Shown here: positions 17,996 to 26,091 of the stretch, piece by piece
Numbering within the stretch: position 1 is the first letter of the stretch
Layout: each line of letters begins with the position of its first letter
Assembly (NCBI GenBank): GCA_947624735.1
Contig: CANQLM010000005.1
Span: 1-33,550, forward strand
DNA length: 33,550 bases
DNA from: an uncultured Clostridia bacterium
Lineage (GTDB): Bacteria > Bacillota > Clostridia > TANB77 > CAG-508
Reading direction: 5' to 3'
The notes under the pieces: model-generated
What the model was told of the DNA's origin: nothing
Seen by the model: the letters and a program-made list of their open reading frames with translations, nothing else
Databases searched by the model: none
Translations under genes and position numbers: made by a program

Positions 17996-18041
17996 AAAAA
18001 GATTGTTTATATTTCTTTAAAGATTTATAAACAATCTTTTT
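17996..18041. terminator. Terminator of the glycosyltransferase gene
   Basis: AAAAAGATTGTTTAT (17996-18010) and ATAAACAATCTTTTT (18027-18041) form a 15-bp perfect stem immediately after the TAA, with a U-tract on both strands. It can also stop the converging transcript of the MucBP-like gene. Confidence 0.8.
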
Positions 18042-18077
18042 ATTCGTAAAGAGACATGTATTTATTAGAATAATGTA

Positions 18078-19517
18078 TTATTCAACATTTTTCTTATAGT
18101 ATATGATATATTCTGAATCATCACAATTCATAACTATTTCATATTCTGATTTAATATTTTTTATTTCACTTGTAGTTAAACTATCATTTGAATTATAATC
18201 ATCATCTTCTATTTTATCACCAAGGCTTTTAATTATTTCATCAATAATGCTATCTTCATTGTTTTCTGAGTCATTAATCAAACTGTATCCCTCGATTTCT
18301 TTAAGATTATATTTCGTATTTTTTCCTTTGATTGTAGTTATTTTTTCTTCATATAAGATTTTGTCAGAGTCAATGTCTACATACTTTACATTCTTAATTT
18401 CATTATTACTCATATTTTGATTATTAACTTCTTGTTTTTCATTATCATTAATGTTTTGATTATTTGCTTCTTCTACGTATGTTTTTAAAGTATCTTCTAC
18501 TTTATCATAAATTAAACTAATCTCTTTATCACTATCCATAACTATTGTTTGCATATTGTTTTCACATATATAGCCATCTATTTCTGTTTTTCCTAATCTT
18601 ATTTTTTCGCCTTCATAACTTTGAGTTGTCTTTGATTCCATAAGTTCATTGCCAGTTGTTTTATCAACATAGTGAATAGTTAAAAATCTATTTTTAGCAT
18701 ACATATATTTTATAGTCATAGCTTCTTTTGATAGCTTTCCATTTAGTTTTCCGTCACTTTTAACAAATGTATATCCATCTATCTGTTTGCATAAATTATT
18801 TGCATCAAATTCATCATTTACCATTCCTGTAATTTTTTCTGGTGCAGAGATTGCACTTCCTGTATTAATATCAATATATTCAATATTAATTCCATTTGAT
18901 GGAATATCTATTTTAAAAGTTTTATTTTCAGAAAAATTGCCATTATTATCAACTGTTCTTATATGTAGATAATAGTTGTCATCAAAATTAATATTTTGTA
19001 GTACGAATGGTGAATCATCTAACTTATTAACTTTTTCTTCTGCTTCATCATCTTCACTATTACTAATTTTGTAGCTATATCCATATAATCCAGATTCTTT
19101 ATAAAAATCTAATTTTTCTTGATTTTCATTATTTTCTACTATATATTCATAGCTACTGCCATTATCCTTTGGTTTTTCAAAATTAACTATTACATTGTTT
19201 TCTAACACCTGTGGATTAATTGAGTTAAGGTTGTCTGGTGCACTTATGTCCTCTGTTTTTATTTCTACTTTGCTAGAATTTTTTTCTTTTGTCTCTTCCA
19301 TAATTGCATTTTGCACAGTTTCATTAGATATATTGTTAGATGTTTCATAAATCTTGCTTCCTGATTTGATTTCAACTATCGAAGATTTTGAATTTTCTTC
19401 TTTAATTGATGCAATGGAAACTTCTTTTTTATTAGTTGTATTTAATATAAATATACTAACAATTATTGCAAAAATTGCTATAATTATTTTTATCTTTGGA
19501 GTAATAATTTTAACCAT
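18078..19517 (-). CDS. Membrane-anchored extracellular protein with MucBP-like modules
   Basis: ATG at 19517 lies nine bases after AAAGGAAA; a GTG two codons upstream is too close to that site. The protein has 479 residues. A signal-anchor helix (about residues 9-26, KIIIAIFAIIVSIFILNT) is followed by a low-complexity Ser/Lys/Glu region, an Ig/fibronectin-like stretch with EYIVENNENQ and YYLHIRTVDNNGNFSE, and then repeated MucBP-like units: IEYIDINTGSAIS..IDGYTF, LTIHYVDKTTGNELM..IDGYICE and VKYVDIDSDKILYEE..IEGYSL. MucBP units occur in surface proteins that bind mucin or other ligands. No LPXTG sorting signal is present, so attachment is probably by the N-terminal helix. It is monocistronic. 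Confidence 0.75.
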   Translation of the reverse strand: MVKIITPKIKIIIAIFAIIVSIFILNTTNKKEVSIASIKEENSKSSIVEIKSGSKIYETSNNISNETVQNAIMEETKEKNSSKVEIKTEDISAPDNLNSINPQVLENNVIVNFEKPKDNGSSYEYIVENNENQEKLDFYKESGLYGYSYKISNSEDDEAEEKVNKLDDSPFVLQNINFDDNYYLHIRTVDNNGNFSENKTFKIDIPSNGINIEYIDINTGSAISAPEKITGMVNDEFDANNLCKQIDGYTFVKSDGKLNGKLSKEAMTIKYMYAKNRFLTIHYVDKTTGNELMESKTTQSYEGEKIRLGKTEIDGYICENNMQTIVMDSDKEISLIYDKVEDTLKTYVEEANNQNINDNEKQEVNNQNMSNNEIKNVKYVDIDSDKILYEEKITTIKGKNTKYNLKEIEGYSLINDSENNEDSIIDEIIKSLGDKIEDDDYNSNDSLTTSEIKNIKSEYEIVMNCDDSEYIIYYKKNVE

Positions 19518-19587
19518 AGGCACGTTTCCTTTCTTTGTTTTTTCTTAGCTAAGAATTTTAATTTTGATATTACCAAAATTTGGTTAT

Positions 19588-19616
19588 ATTATATTTTGCA
19601 TTTTTTATTTTGTCAA
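19588..19616 (-). promoter_or_regulatory. Consensus promoter of the MucBP-like gene
   Basis: TTGACA (19611-19616) and TATAAT (19588-19593), both perfect on the minus strand, are 17 bases apart, about 70 bases upstream of the ATG. Confidence 0.85.
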
Positions 19617-19682
19617 TACATATTTTGATATTTTTTTACAAAAAAAATAAAAATATTGTAATTTGAAGTGATCCTAAGTTTG

Positions 19683-19711
19683 CTAACAATGATATGTAAC
19701 CAAATTGTTAG
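19683..19711. repeat. Inverted repeat CTAACAAT...ATTGTTAG
   Basis: An 8-bp perfect inverted repeat with a 13-base spacer lies between the ppaC stop and the promoter of the MucBP-like gene. It lacks a U-tract directly after it, so it may be a weak terminator for ppaC or a protein-binding site. Confidence 0.35.
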
Positions 19712-19765
19712 ACAAAACTTTTAACAGTTCACATCAAATACAATATTTCTATTTAATAACTTATT

Positions 19766-20689
19766 TTATAAAACTTCTAATATTGGTGGTGCTACTTGTT
19801 TCTTTCTTGAAACAACACCTTCTAGCATAGCTGAATCATTTTCATCAAGTTTTACATTAAATGCTTTTTCAATTACTTCTTTTTCATTTCCTAATGCTAT
19901 TACTTTAGAATTTGTGTTGATTATATCTGTAATTAAAAATACGTACAAATCTAGCTTTCTATCTGAAATTTGTTTTTCCATTGCAAATTCTATTTCTTCT
20001 TTTCTTACAAATACATCATCAATATCTGCAGTATTAACTTGTGCTATAACTATTTTTTTATCATTAGCTGTAAATTCTTTAGCATCTAAGTTAATAACTT
20101 CATCTGCTGAATATGCACTTAAATCTGTTCCTGCTTTAAGCATTTCAAGACCATATTCTGATGCATTTATTCCTACAAGTGCTTCTAGTTCTTTAAAGGT
20201 TTCTACATCTTTTTCTGTGCATGTTGGTGATTTTAAAAGTAAAGTATCAGAAATTATTGCACTTAGCATAAGCATTGCAGTTTGTTTATCTATCTCGATA
20301 TTTTCTTGTTTAAATATTCCATATAAAACTGTTGCTGTGCAACCATAAGGTTTTGCAATGTAATATAAAGGAAGTACAGTTTCAAATGATGCAATTCTAT
20401 GGTGGTCTATTACTGCAATTACTTCTGCATCTTCTCTATTATTTACGCTTTGTTCTTTTTCATTATGGTCTACTAAAATAATTTTTTGACCTTTTTGAAC
20501 TTCTGATATTTTTCTAGGAACTTCTACTCCTAAATAATTTAAAATATATTCTGTTTCTTTATTTAAATTTCCTAATCTAACAGCTTCTGCTTCTAATCCA
20601 TAACTTTTAACTAGCTTTTCCATTACTAGACTTGAGCAAATTGTATCTGTGTCTGGGCTTTTATGTCCAAATATCAATATTTTTTCCAT
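19766..20689 (-). CDS. ppaC: Manganese-dependent inorganic pyrophosphatase (family II)
   Basis: This 307-residue DHH-family enzyme has the metal-binding motifs FGHKSPDTDT (His9, Asp13, Asp15), LVDHNE and the diagnostic IDHHR. The C-terminal DHHA2 domain ends SRKKQVAPPILEVL, where the SRKKQ loop binds pyrophosphate. It hydrolyses pyrophosphate from biosynthetic reactions in the cytosol. The length is typical (about 309), and there is no CBS insertion, so it is not the nucleotide-regulated form. It is monocistronic from a perfect promoter. Confidence 0.96.
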   Translation of the reverse strand: MEKILIFGHKSPDTDTICSSLVMEKLVKSYGLEAEAVRLGNLNKETEYILNYLGVEVPRKISEVQKGQKIILVDHNEKEQSVNNREDAEVIAVIDHHRIASFETVLPLYYIAKPYGCTATVLYGIFKQENIEIDKQTAMLMLSAIISDTLLLKSPTCTEKDVETFKELEALVGINASEYGLEMLKAGTDLSAYSADEVINLDAKEFTANDKKIVIAQVNTADIDDVFVRKEEIEFAMEKQISDRKLDLYVFLITDIINTNSKVIALGNEKEVIEKAFNVKLDENDSAMLEGVVSRKKQVAPPILEVL

Positions 20690-20721
20690 TTTATATTTTC
20701 CTTTCTTTTTTTATATTTAGC

Positions 20722-20750
20722 ATTATACATTTTAAAGCCCAAATTGTCAA
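20722..20750 (-). promoter_or_regulatory. Consensus promoter of ppaC
   Basis: TTGACA (20745-20750) and TATAAT (20722-20727) on the minus strand, both perfect, are 17 bases apart and about 33 bases before the ATG. Confidence 0.85.
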
Positions 20751-20763
20751 CAACAAACATTGA

Positions 20764-20793
20764 GTAACATTTTTCGTAAACTAGCAATACAAT
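20764..20793 (+). promoter_or_regulatory. Candidate sigma-E (mother cell) promoter of cotJ
   Basis: GTAACATT (20764-20771) and AATACAAT (20786-20793) resemble the sigma-E -35 (ATATT type) and -10 (CATACAnT) with about 14-15 bases between. In Bacillus subtilis cotJ is controlled by sigma-E, which supports the reading. A TATAAT overlaps (20793-20798), but no housekeeping -35 lies at the right distance. Confidence 0.4.
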
Positions 20794-20820
20794 ATAATAG
20801 AACCAAAAAGGAGGATAAAA

Positions 20821-21144
20821 ATGAATAGATGTAGAAGTTGTAATTGTTGCAAGCAAAATAATCAAGCACCAATAATTACAATAAATAATCAAAGCAATAA
20901 TATGGACGATAAATGTAGTTGTGGATTTAATGACCCATCAGTATTTCCAGAAAATTATATGTATGGTCAAAGCTATGTTCCAATTCAATATATAAATACT
21001 ACTTTTAAACCAAATGTAGCTCTAAAAATGGGAAGTCTTTATCCTGAACTTGTTAGCCCATATGAGGCAGGTCAAGGAATGGCTGAAATCGAATATTTAA
21101 GAAATGTAACTTATAATGAAGGGAGATGTCCAAATGCCTTATAA
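20821..21144 (+). CDS. cotJA: Spore coat associated protein CotJA
   Basis: This 107-residue protein's middle and end match CotJA: YGQSYVPIQYINTTFKPNVALKMGSLYPELVSPYEAG. The first 35 residues are an unusual Cys-rich extension (CRSCNCC and CSCG). In Bacillus CotJA, JB and JC are made in the mother cell and assemble into the inner coat, with CotJA needed for CotJC assembly. AAAAGGAGG precedes the ATG. The 3' end overlaps the ribosome site and first codons of cotJB, the usual arrangement. Confidence 0.9.
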   Translation: MNRCRSCNCCKQNNQAPIITINNQSNNMDDKCSCGFNDPSVFPENYMYGQSYVPIQYINTTFKPNVALKMGSLYPELVSPYEAGQGMAEIEYLRNVTYNEGRCPNAL

Positions 21145-21418
21145 TTGTGTTATAAATAACGAAGAAAATAATTTATCAAAGCAAGAATTGATGAATATGA
21201 TTCAATCTTATGCTTTTGCAGTTAATGATTTAACTTTATATTTGGATACTCATGTAGAAGATGATAAGGCATTAAAACTTCATAATGAATATACAAGAGA
21301 GTTAAAAAAATATGTAGATATTTATGAGAAAAATTATGGGCCACTTACAATGTATTGTCCTTGCAATAGTTGGAGATGGATTGCGAATCCATGGCCTTGG
21401 GAAGGAGGAAATAATTAA
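21134..21418 (+). CDS. cotJB: Spore coat protein CotJB
   Basis: ATG at 21134 follows AAGGGAG by nine bases, giving 94 residues; an ATG six codons earlier overlaps that site and is less likely. The sequence MIQSYAFAVNDLTLYLDTHVEDDKAL..YGPLTMYC..WRWIANPWPWEGG matches CotJB, including the Pro/Trp-rich C-terminus. It overlaps cotJA by 11 bases and ends two bases before cotJC, so all three genes are translated from one message. Confidence 0.92.
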   Translation: MPYNCVINNEENNLSKQELMNMIQSYAFAVNDLTLYLDTHVEDDKALKLHNEYTRELKKYVDIYEKNYGPLTMYCPCNSWRWIANPWPWEGGNN

Positions 21419-21420
21419 TT

Positions 21421-21753
21421 ATGTGGACTTATAATAAAACTCTTCAATACCCTGTTAATATAAAACAAAAGGACCCAAGACTTGCAAAATGGATTATATC
21501 ACAATATGGTGGTCCTGATGGAGAACTTGCTGCTTCTCTTAGATATTTATCTCAAAGATTTGGAATGCCTGATACTAGATCAAAAGCTGTGCTAAACGAT
21601 ATAGGCACTGAAGAACTTGCGCACCTTGAAATGGTTGGTACTATCGTTCATCAACTAACTAAAGATGCTTCTATTGAAGAAATAGAAAGAGCTGGTTTAG
21701 GCGCATATTACACTGACCACGGGATGGGTTTGGAATATTTCTTAAAAGATTAA
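21421..21753 (+). pseudogene. cotJC: cotJC 5' part, interrupted after codon 101
   Basis: Residues 1-101 (MWTYNKTLQYPVNIKQKDPRL to AGLGAYYTDHG) are the N-terminal half of a CotJC manganese-catalase-like coat protein. E35, E64-E65 and H68 correspond to half of the expected dimanganese site. After G101 the frame runs into foreign sequence: nine residues, MGLEYFLKD, and a stop. The missing half begins in frame at 26418. The unexcised gene would give a truncated protein without the second set of metal ligands. Both halves are undecayed, so I read this as an interrupted and possibly restorable gene, not an old pseudogene. Confidence 0.88.
21700..21745. other. Left attachment junction of the cotJC element
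   Basis: cotJC sequence ends in CACTGACCACGG (21711-21722) and element sequence starts GATGGGTTTGGAA. The 5-bp CACGG is the only identity with the right junction, consistent with a short serine-recombinase core. Confidence 0.7.
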
Positions 21754-21775
21754 AATTTTTGAATTAAAATTTAAC

Positions 21776-22111
21776 TTAAAATAAATTATTGAAATAATTA
21801 TGTATTTTTAATATAGTTTTTAAATCTTGTTTATTATTATAAATAAATCTAATATAAATAATATCTTGTTTTTCTAATAAATAATATATTATACTGTAGG
21901 AAATTCTTTTTCTTCTATATATAAGTTCTCGTAATTGCTTGTCCGAAGATTTTAATAATTCTTTTCCTAAATACGGTGAATGTTCTAAATTACTTATATA
22001 TTGAAGAATATTTATGTTTGTTTCTATTGCATTTTTCAAAGAGAACTTAGCGTTGTAGTCATATATACTATAAAGACACTCTTTTGCTAAGTTTGTTATA
22101 ATCACTTGCAA
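21776..22111 (-). CDS. RelE/ParE-like toxin
   Basis: This 111-residue protein has the ParE/RelE pattern: MQVIITNLAKECLYSIYDYNAKFS, a helical NILQYISNLEHSPYLGKEL, then LRELIYRRKRISYSIIYYLLEKQDIIYIRFIYNNKQD as the strand-rich basic core. TTG at 22111 sits six bases after GGAGG, overlapping the previous gene by 44 bases; a GTG two codons on is the alternative. Such toxins cleave mRNA or poison gyrase; which applies is unclear. It sits at the left end of the cotJC element, where it could stabilise the insert. Confidence 0.75.
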   Translation of the reverse strand: MQVIITNLAKECLYSIYDYNAKFSLKNAIETNINILQYISNLEHSPYLGKELLKSSDKQLRELIYRRKRISYSIIYYLLEKQDIIYIRFIYNNKQDLKTILKIHNYFNNLF

Positions 22112-22301
22112 ACTTTGCCTCCATTTCTTTTTTTAATTCTTCTAATGTGCAAACTCTACCATTGTTTATATCGTCTGCACTTTTTACTAAAGAAATAAAA
22201 AATCCCAAATTATATAAAGAATCAAAAAATGTTCCATCATCTTCTTTGCATTCCCTAAATAATTTACTAATTTTTTCAATAGGTATTATTTCATTTTTCA
22301 T
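22068..22301 (-). CDS. Probable antitoxin
   Basis: ATG at 22301 follows GGAAGGTAGTAAA, giving 77 residues. The protein is acidic and helical (ISKLFRECKEDDGTFFDSLYNLGFFISLVKSADDINNGRVCTLEELKKEMEAKF). The SADDINNG..TLEELKKE ending resembles short RelB-like antitoxin tails. It overlaps the toxin by 44 bases and follows the 71-residue gene closely. The assignment rests mainly on position. Confidence 0.6.
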   Translation of the reverse strand: MKNEIIPIEKISKLFRECKEDDGTFFDSLYNLGFFISLVKSADDINNGRVCTLEELKKEMEAKFASDYNKLSKRVSL

Positions 22302-22317
22302 TTTACTACCTTCCTTT

Positions 22318-22533
22318 CTAATTTTTAATATAATTTGCTTTATTATTGTTACCAATTAAGCATTGAATAATCTCTTTGTCATCTTCAGATAAATCTTCTG
22401 TTCCATAACTATCTACATATCTTTGTGTTACATCCTTTAATATATCAATTGTTTTTCTTGTTTTGATTTCTTCTTCTAGTTCATATGGTAGATTTTCAAT
22501 AATATTTATAAATTTTTCTCTTACTGGCGTCAT
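22318..22533 (-). CDS. Small acidic protein of the toxin-antitoxin cassette
   Basis: This 71-residue protein starts MTPVREKFINIIENLPYEL, resembling the short helical proteins encoded just upstream of RelB/ParD-like antitoxins. AGAAAGGAAACT precedes the ATG. It ends 16 bases before the antitoxin start and would share its transcript. It may be an accessory antitoxin; there is no DNA-binding motif I can identify with confidence. Confidence 0.55.
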   Translation of the reverse strand: MTPVREKFINIIENLPYELEEEIKTRKTIDILKDVTQRYVDSYGTEDLSEDDKEIIQCLIGNNNKANYIKN

Positions 22534-22672
22534 ATAGTTTCCTTTCTCTAAAACTTAAAAATAGTATATCATATATTTTTACAAATTGCTATACTTTTTT
22601 CCATATTTTACATAATATTTTAAAATTTCATTTACTTTTTCACTTGACCATATTTTAAAATTTTATTATTTA

Positions 22673-24259
22673 TTAAAAATTCCAGTGAATTATAACATCC
22701 TGTTTTTCTTTTGTTTCACTTGAATCTGTTTTTGATTTTTCTTTTTCTCCAATTTCTATAAAATCTATAAACTCATTTACTATTTCAAAATTAAGTATAT
22801 TAAAATTTTTATATTTATTAATTATTTTTTCCTTATTCTCTTTTATTAATTTACTATTTGCTTCTTTTTCTTTTAGCTTTAATAAATCATTTTCAATTCT
22901 TTCTATTTCTTTTTGTTTATTATCTTTATCTGCTAAAAAAGATTTATTTAAGTCTTCAAAAGTATTTTCTGTAACTTTTTTATTTACTTTATCTATATAA
23001 AGTTCTTTTATTGCTTGGTTTATATCATTCATTTCTTTTAATAGAATAGTTTTTTCTTTTTGCAAATTATCACATTTTAGCTTATTATCATTTATAACAA
23101 ATAACTCATCTGGTATATTATTAAAATCATAATACTTAATTATTTTTTCTCTTATTTTGTTTTCTATTATTTCCTTTAACTTATCATATCCAATAGAGTG
23201 TCTTGTGCAATTTCCATATAATTTTTTTGAAAACTTACATGAAAAAAATGTATATCCTTTTGAATTTTGACATTTATACATTTTGTTTTTACAGTCTTTG
23301 CATATTAGTTTATTTGCAAAAATATGTTTTTCTCCATTTTTACATTTTCTAGTTCTTTCTCTAAATAAAGCCTGTACTTTATTAAACTGCTCTTTTGATA
23401 TAATAGCTTCATGAGTGTTTTCTACTATAATTCTTTTATTGGTTGGAATTGTAATTTTCTTTTTGGATTTGTAGCTTACTTTTTTATTATATCCTTGTAC
23501 CATATTTCCAATATACATTTGATTTTTTAATATTTTAGTTATTGTAGATTCACTCCAGTAAGCATTATTTTTTCCATTATTCTTAAAATTAAGACCTTTT
23601 GAAATTTTATATCTTGTTGGTGTTAAAATTTTTTCATTATTTAATTGTGTGGCAATTTTACTTATTCCATATCCATTTTCATATAAATTAAATATTTCTT
23701 TAATTACTCCTGATACTTCTCTATCTACTACTAACTTATTTTTGTTGTCTTTATCGCTTTTATATCCATAACATACGAAACTTCCTATATGAAGTCCTTG
23801 TTTTCTTTTATTGTCAAATGTCTTTTTAATGTTTTCAGATAAATCTTCTAAATACCATTCATTGACTAGTCCATTTATCTGTCTTGATTTTTTATTACCT
23901 TTATCAAGAGTATCAACATGGTCTACTAAACTTATAAATCTAATATTCCACTCTACAAATTTATTATGTAAGTATTTTTCAACCACTTCCATATCACGAG
24001 TAAATCTACTTTGTGTTTTACAGAGTACTATATCAAATTTATGATTTTCGCCATCAGTTAATAATTTATTAAATTCAGGTCTTTTGCTATCTATTCCAGA
24101 ATAATCTTCATCACAGTAAATTTTATATATATCCCATCCTCTTTCTATAGAATAATTAATGAGCATAGATTTTTGATTTTGGATACTTTCACTCTCTAAC
24201 TCTTTGCTTGATTTATTTTCATCTTCTCGTGAAAGACGCACATAAATTGCAACTTTCAT
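22673..24259 (-). CDS. Large serine recombinase
   Basis: This 528-residue protein's N-terminal resolvase domain has MKVAIYVRLSREDE (Arg8, catalytic Ser10), DEDYSGIDSKRPEFNKLL and CKTQSRFTRDMEVVEKYL. A recombinase domain follows (about 165-290, FVCYGYKSDKDN..ILKNQMYIGNMVQGYNKK). A zinc ribbon comes next (IFANKLICKDCKNKMYKCQ..FFSCKFS..GNCTRH), then a coiled-coil region (about 385-490). This is the layout of skin/SpoIVCA, TndX and phage integrases, which join att sites with a 2-bp overlap. It should integrate and excise the 4.7-kb cotJC element. GGGGAGG precedes the ATG but lies inside a hairpin (24262-24284). No separate directionality factor is recognisable apart from the small ORF upstream. 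Confidence 0.95.
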   Translation of the reverse strand: MKVAIYVRLSREDENKSSKELESESIQNQKSMLINYSIERGWDIYKIYCDEDYSGIDSKRPEFNKLLTDGENHKFDIVLCKTQSRFTRDMEVVEKYLHNKFVEWNIRFISLVDHVDTLDKGNKKSRQINGLVNEWYLEDLSENIKKTFDNKRKQGLHIGSFVCYGYKSDKDNKNKLVVDREVSGVIKEIFNLYENGYGISKIATQLNNEKILTPTRYKISKGLNFKNNGKNNAYWSESTITKILKNQMYIGNMVQGYNKKVSYKSKKKITIPTNKRIIVENTHEAIISKEQFNKVQALFRERTRKCKNGEKHIFANKLICKDCKNKMYKCQNSKGYTFFSCKFSKKLYGNCTRHSIGYDKLKEIIENKIREKIIKYYDFNNIPDELFVINDNKLKCDNLQKEKTILLKEMNDINQAIKELYIDKVNKKVTENTFEDLNKSFLADKDNKQKEIERIENDLLKLKEKEANSKLIKENKEKIINKYKNFNILNFEIVNEFIDFIEIGEKEKSKTDSSETKEKQDVIIHWNF

Positions 24260-24261
24260 AA

Positions 24262-24284
24262 GTTTACCTCCCCAATTGGTAAAC
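24262..24284 (-). promoter_or_regulatory. Hairpin covering the recombinase ribosome site
   Basis: GTTTACC and GGTAAAC form a 7-bp perfect stem, with the GGGGAGG ribosome site in its loop and 3' arm, just before the recombinase ATG. A perfect 7+2+7 palindrome GTATAAT-GA-ATTATAC (24295-24310) and outer arms AACTACT/AGTAGTT (24282-24288 and 24320-24326) lie next to it. These could limit translation or bind a repressor. Confidence 0.5.
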
Positions 24285-24324
24285 TACTCATTTTGTATAA
24301 TGAATTATACTTATGTTTTAGTAG

Positions 24325-24453
24325 TTAATCAATGTTTTTGGAGAATTCACTTTTTATTAATTTGTTTATAATAGCAGTTATTTTTTCTTTTATATCCTTT
24401 TCATTTTTACTTTTATATAATTCCTTTACATCAAAAATAATCTTTTCTTTCAT
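24325..24453 (-). CDS. Small charged protein upstream of the recombinase
   Basis: This 42-residue protein starts at ATG 24453 after a strong CAGGAGG site; the frame can be extended upstream but only without a ribosome site. The sequence MKEKIIFDVKELYKSKNEKDI continues as a Lys/Glu-rich helix to KSEFSKNID. I recognise no family. It ends 65 bases before the recombinase start, on the same strand, within the element. Position and size would suit a recombination directionality factor or a regulator, but nothing in the sequence proves either. Confidence 0.6.
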   Translation of the reverse strand: MKEKIIFDVKELYKSKNEKDIKEKITAIINKLIKSEFSKNID

Positions 24454-24509
24454 ACAAATCCTCCTGAAAATAATTTTATTCATTAGGACTTGTACTTTTA
24501 ACAAAAAAA

Positions 24510-24535
24510 TGGTATACCACTTGTGTGGTATACCA
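24510..24535 (-). terminator. Intrinsic terminator after the element's prepilin/FGE gene
   Basis: TGGTATACCAC (24510-24520) and GTGGTATACCA (24525-24535) form a perfect 11-bp stem with a 4-base loop. On the minus strand it is followed by TTTTTTTG. A second small hairpin, TCCTGT/ACAGGA (24543-24561), precedes it. It isolates the recombinase transcript from the prepilin gene. The stretch 24562-24686 shows nothing else I recognise. Confidence 0.8.
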
Positions 24536-24686
24536 TAGCTTGTCCTGTCTTTTGTACAGGAACAATCCAAACGTACTATTTCACCTACAATACAAAAGTT
24601 ATCCGGCGAAATATTTATTTAATTTTCATACTCTAATAAGCTTCTAGCTTTTATTTTCTTTGTACTTACTTTTTCAGCGTTCAAAT

Positions 24687-26077
24687 CTACTTTAAATATA
24701 AAAGTGGGCGAAAACCGACGCTATCGGTGTTATCCGTTGGACCGTAGCTGTAGCGAAGAGCTGTCCAATAGTAGGTACTGCTGTACATACCGCCTCTAGG
24801 AACACAAGGGGTACCGATGCTACCGAGCCAATGCATCAGAATATTCTGTCGTCCATTCCAATAAATTACCTGCCATATCAAATATGTGACATTTTTCGTC
24901 TCCTGTTGCTCCTGTATTTAACACTGAACTTTTTGTTGATCCATTTGCGTTTGCATAATTGCTATGTCCCATTTTTTGTATATATACTATCGCTGTATCC
25001 CATGCATAACTATTTACTAAATCACTTTCTACATAACTTGATTCATTCCCACTACTATACATATTTTTACATACTATTGAACTATCTTCCTCTGTTATAT
25101 ATCTCCATAATTTTCCTTCTGCAATTGATGTTGCACTATCATTTGCATTAAGAGTATCATCATTACCTTTTTTGGTTGGTTTTACTTCTGGCTTTTGGTT
25201 TGTCATTATAGAAGTTTTAGCGGTATCAAAAAATCCATAGCCATCAGCTGGAACACTTCCACTTCCAAAACTTGCTTCATATCTTGCTAAGTAGTATCCA
25301 TTATTATTCCCTACACTTGTTACAAATCCTTCTAATGATTTTGCTCCCACTCCTCCATTTGTTCTAGGTTCTTCTGTGTTTGTACTTTCTATAAAATTTG
25401 TGTTAATTGACTTTCCTTTGACTGAACGATTTGCTCCTGATTGCTTTAATTCTTCTTTTCCATTTTCTGCATTAAATTCATATCTTCCTAGTGTTATTTC
25501 TACTTTGCTTCCATCTTTTTTCGTAATTAATCCTGTTCCTTTTCCGTCATTATTTCCGTTTATATTGCTTACTGGTATCCATACGAATTGATTTTTATCT
25601 GCATCTTCTATTACTATTCCGTCTTCTACTGTTTCTCCTTCTACTACTTTAAATGTTCCTGGTACTGTTACTGGATTTCCTAATTTGTCTTCTGCTTTTA
25701 TTGTTTCATGGTCAGTTGTTGTTACTGTCGTTACTAATGGTTTTCCATTTGGTCCTTCGCCTTCTTTTGGTGGGTTGGTTGGTGTTGTTGGTGTTGGTGT
25801 TGTTGTTATATTACTATATTGGTCTAATTCTCTATCTAGATTTGTTAATAAGTCTTGTTCATTTGTCTGGGCTACCTTATATCTACCTGCTGCATTTTTT
25901 GCCCTCTGAAATAATCCGTTTTCTGACAATGCTATATTTATTGTTACTCCTGCTAATATTAATAGTATTATTATGGTTACTACTAGTGCTACAAGTGTAA
26001 TTCCGTTTTTCTCTAATATTTATTTGTTTTGTTTTATTTTGTTTCTTTAACAATTTTGTTCTTTGAATGTTTCTCAC
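24687..26077 (-). pseudogene. Second prepilin-like/FGE-lectin gene, two frameshifts; probable DGR target
   Basis: The probable start is GTG at 26077, nine bases after GGAGG, reading VRNIQRTKLLKKQNKTKQ. The frame shifts near 26005 (one extra base in GAAAAACGGA relative to EKGITL). It then reads ITLVALVVT, the hydrophobic helix, GLFQRAKNAAGRYKVAQTNE, a Pro/Thr linker (TTPTPTTPTNPPKEGEGP), FVWIPVSN and the FGE/C-type-lectin domain (DMAGNLLEWTTEYS). It shifts again near 24832-24837, before the C-terminal GFRPLLYLK. Without correction the main frame stops after EYSDALAR at 24820. The paralogue at 275-1502 is closely similar through the helix, the linker borders and the tail. It is the only cargo-type gene of the cotJC element. 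Likely surface-displayed if expressed. Confidence 0.75.
24690..24846 (-). repeat. DGR-like variable region 2 (VR2)
   Basis: The 157 bases before the stop correspond to VR1 (278-433) and are one base longer, which is the frameshift. Of 15 codons between the ACA codon and GGTTTTCG, about five are the same in both copies and ten differ. The final 30 bases are almost identical. Similarity continues past the stop: GAACGCTGAAAAA here, GAATGCTGAAAAA after VR1. That shared 3' flank is expected if it holds the initiation site for mutagenic homing. Confidence 0.6.
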
Positions 26078-26091
26078 TTTTATGTTCCTCC

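Noticed and set aside
24286-24320. Sigma-E-like promoter (ATACAAA) directly upstream of the recombinase
   Set aside because: The -10 similarity is partial and no -35 lies at the right spacing; not strong enough to claim sporulation control.
24687-24881. Separate 64-residue protein ending GFRPLLYLK
   Set aside because: It is the C-terminus of the frameshifted prepilin/FGE gene, shown by comparison with the paralogue at 275-1502.
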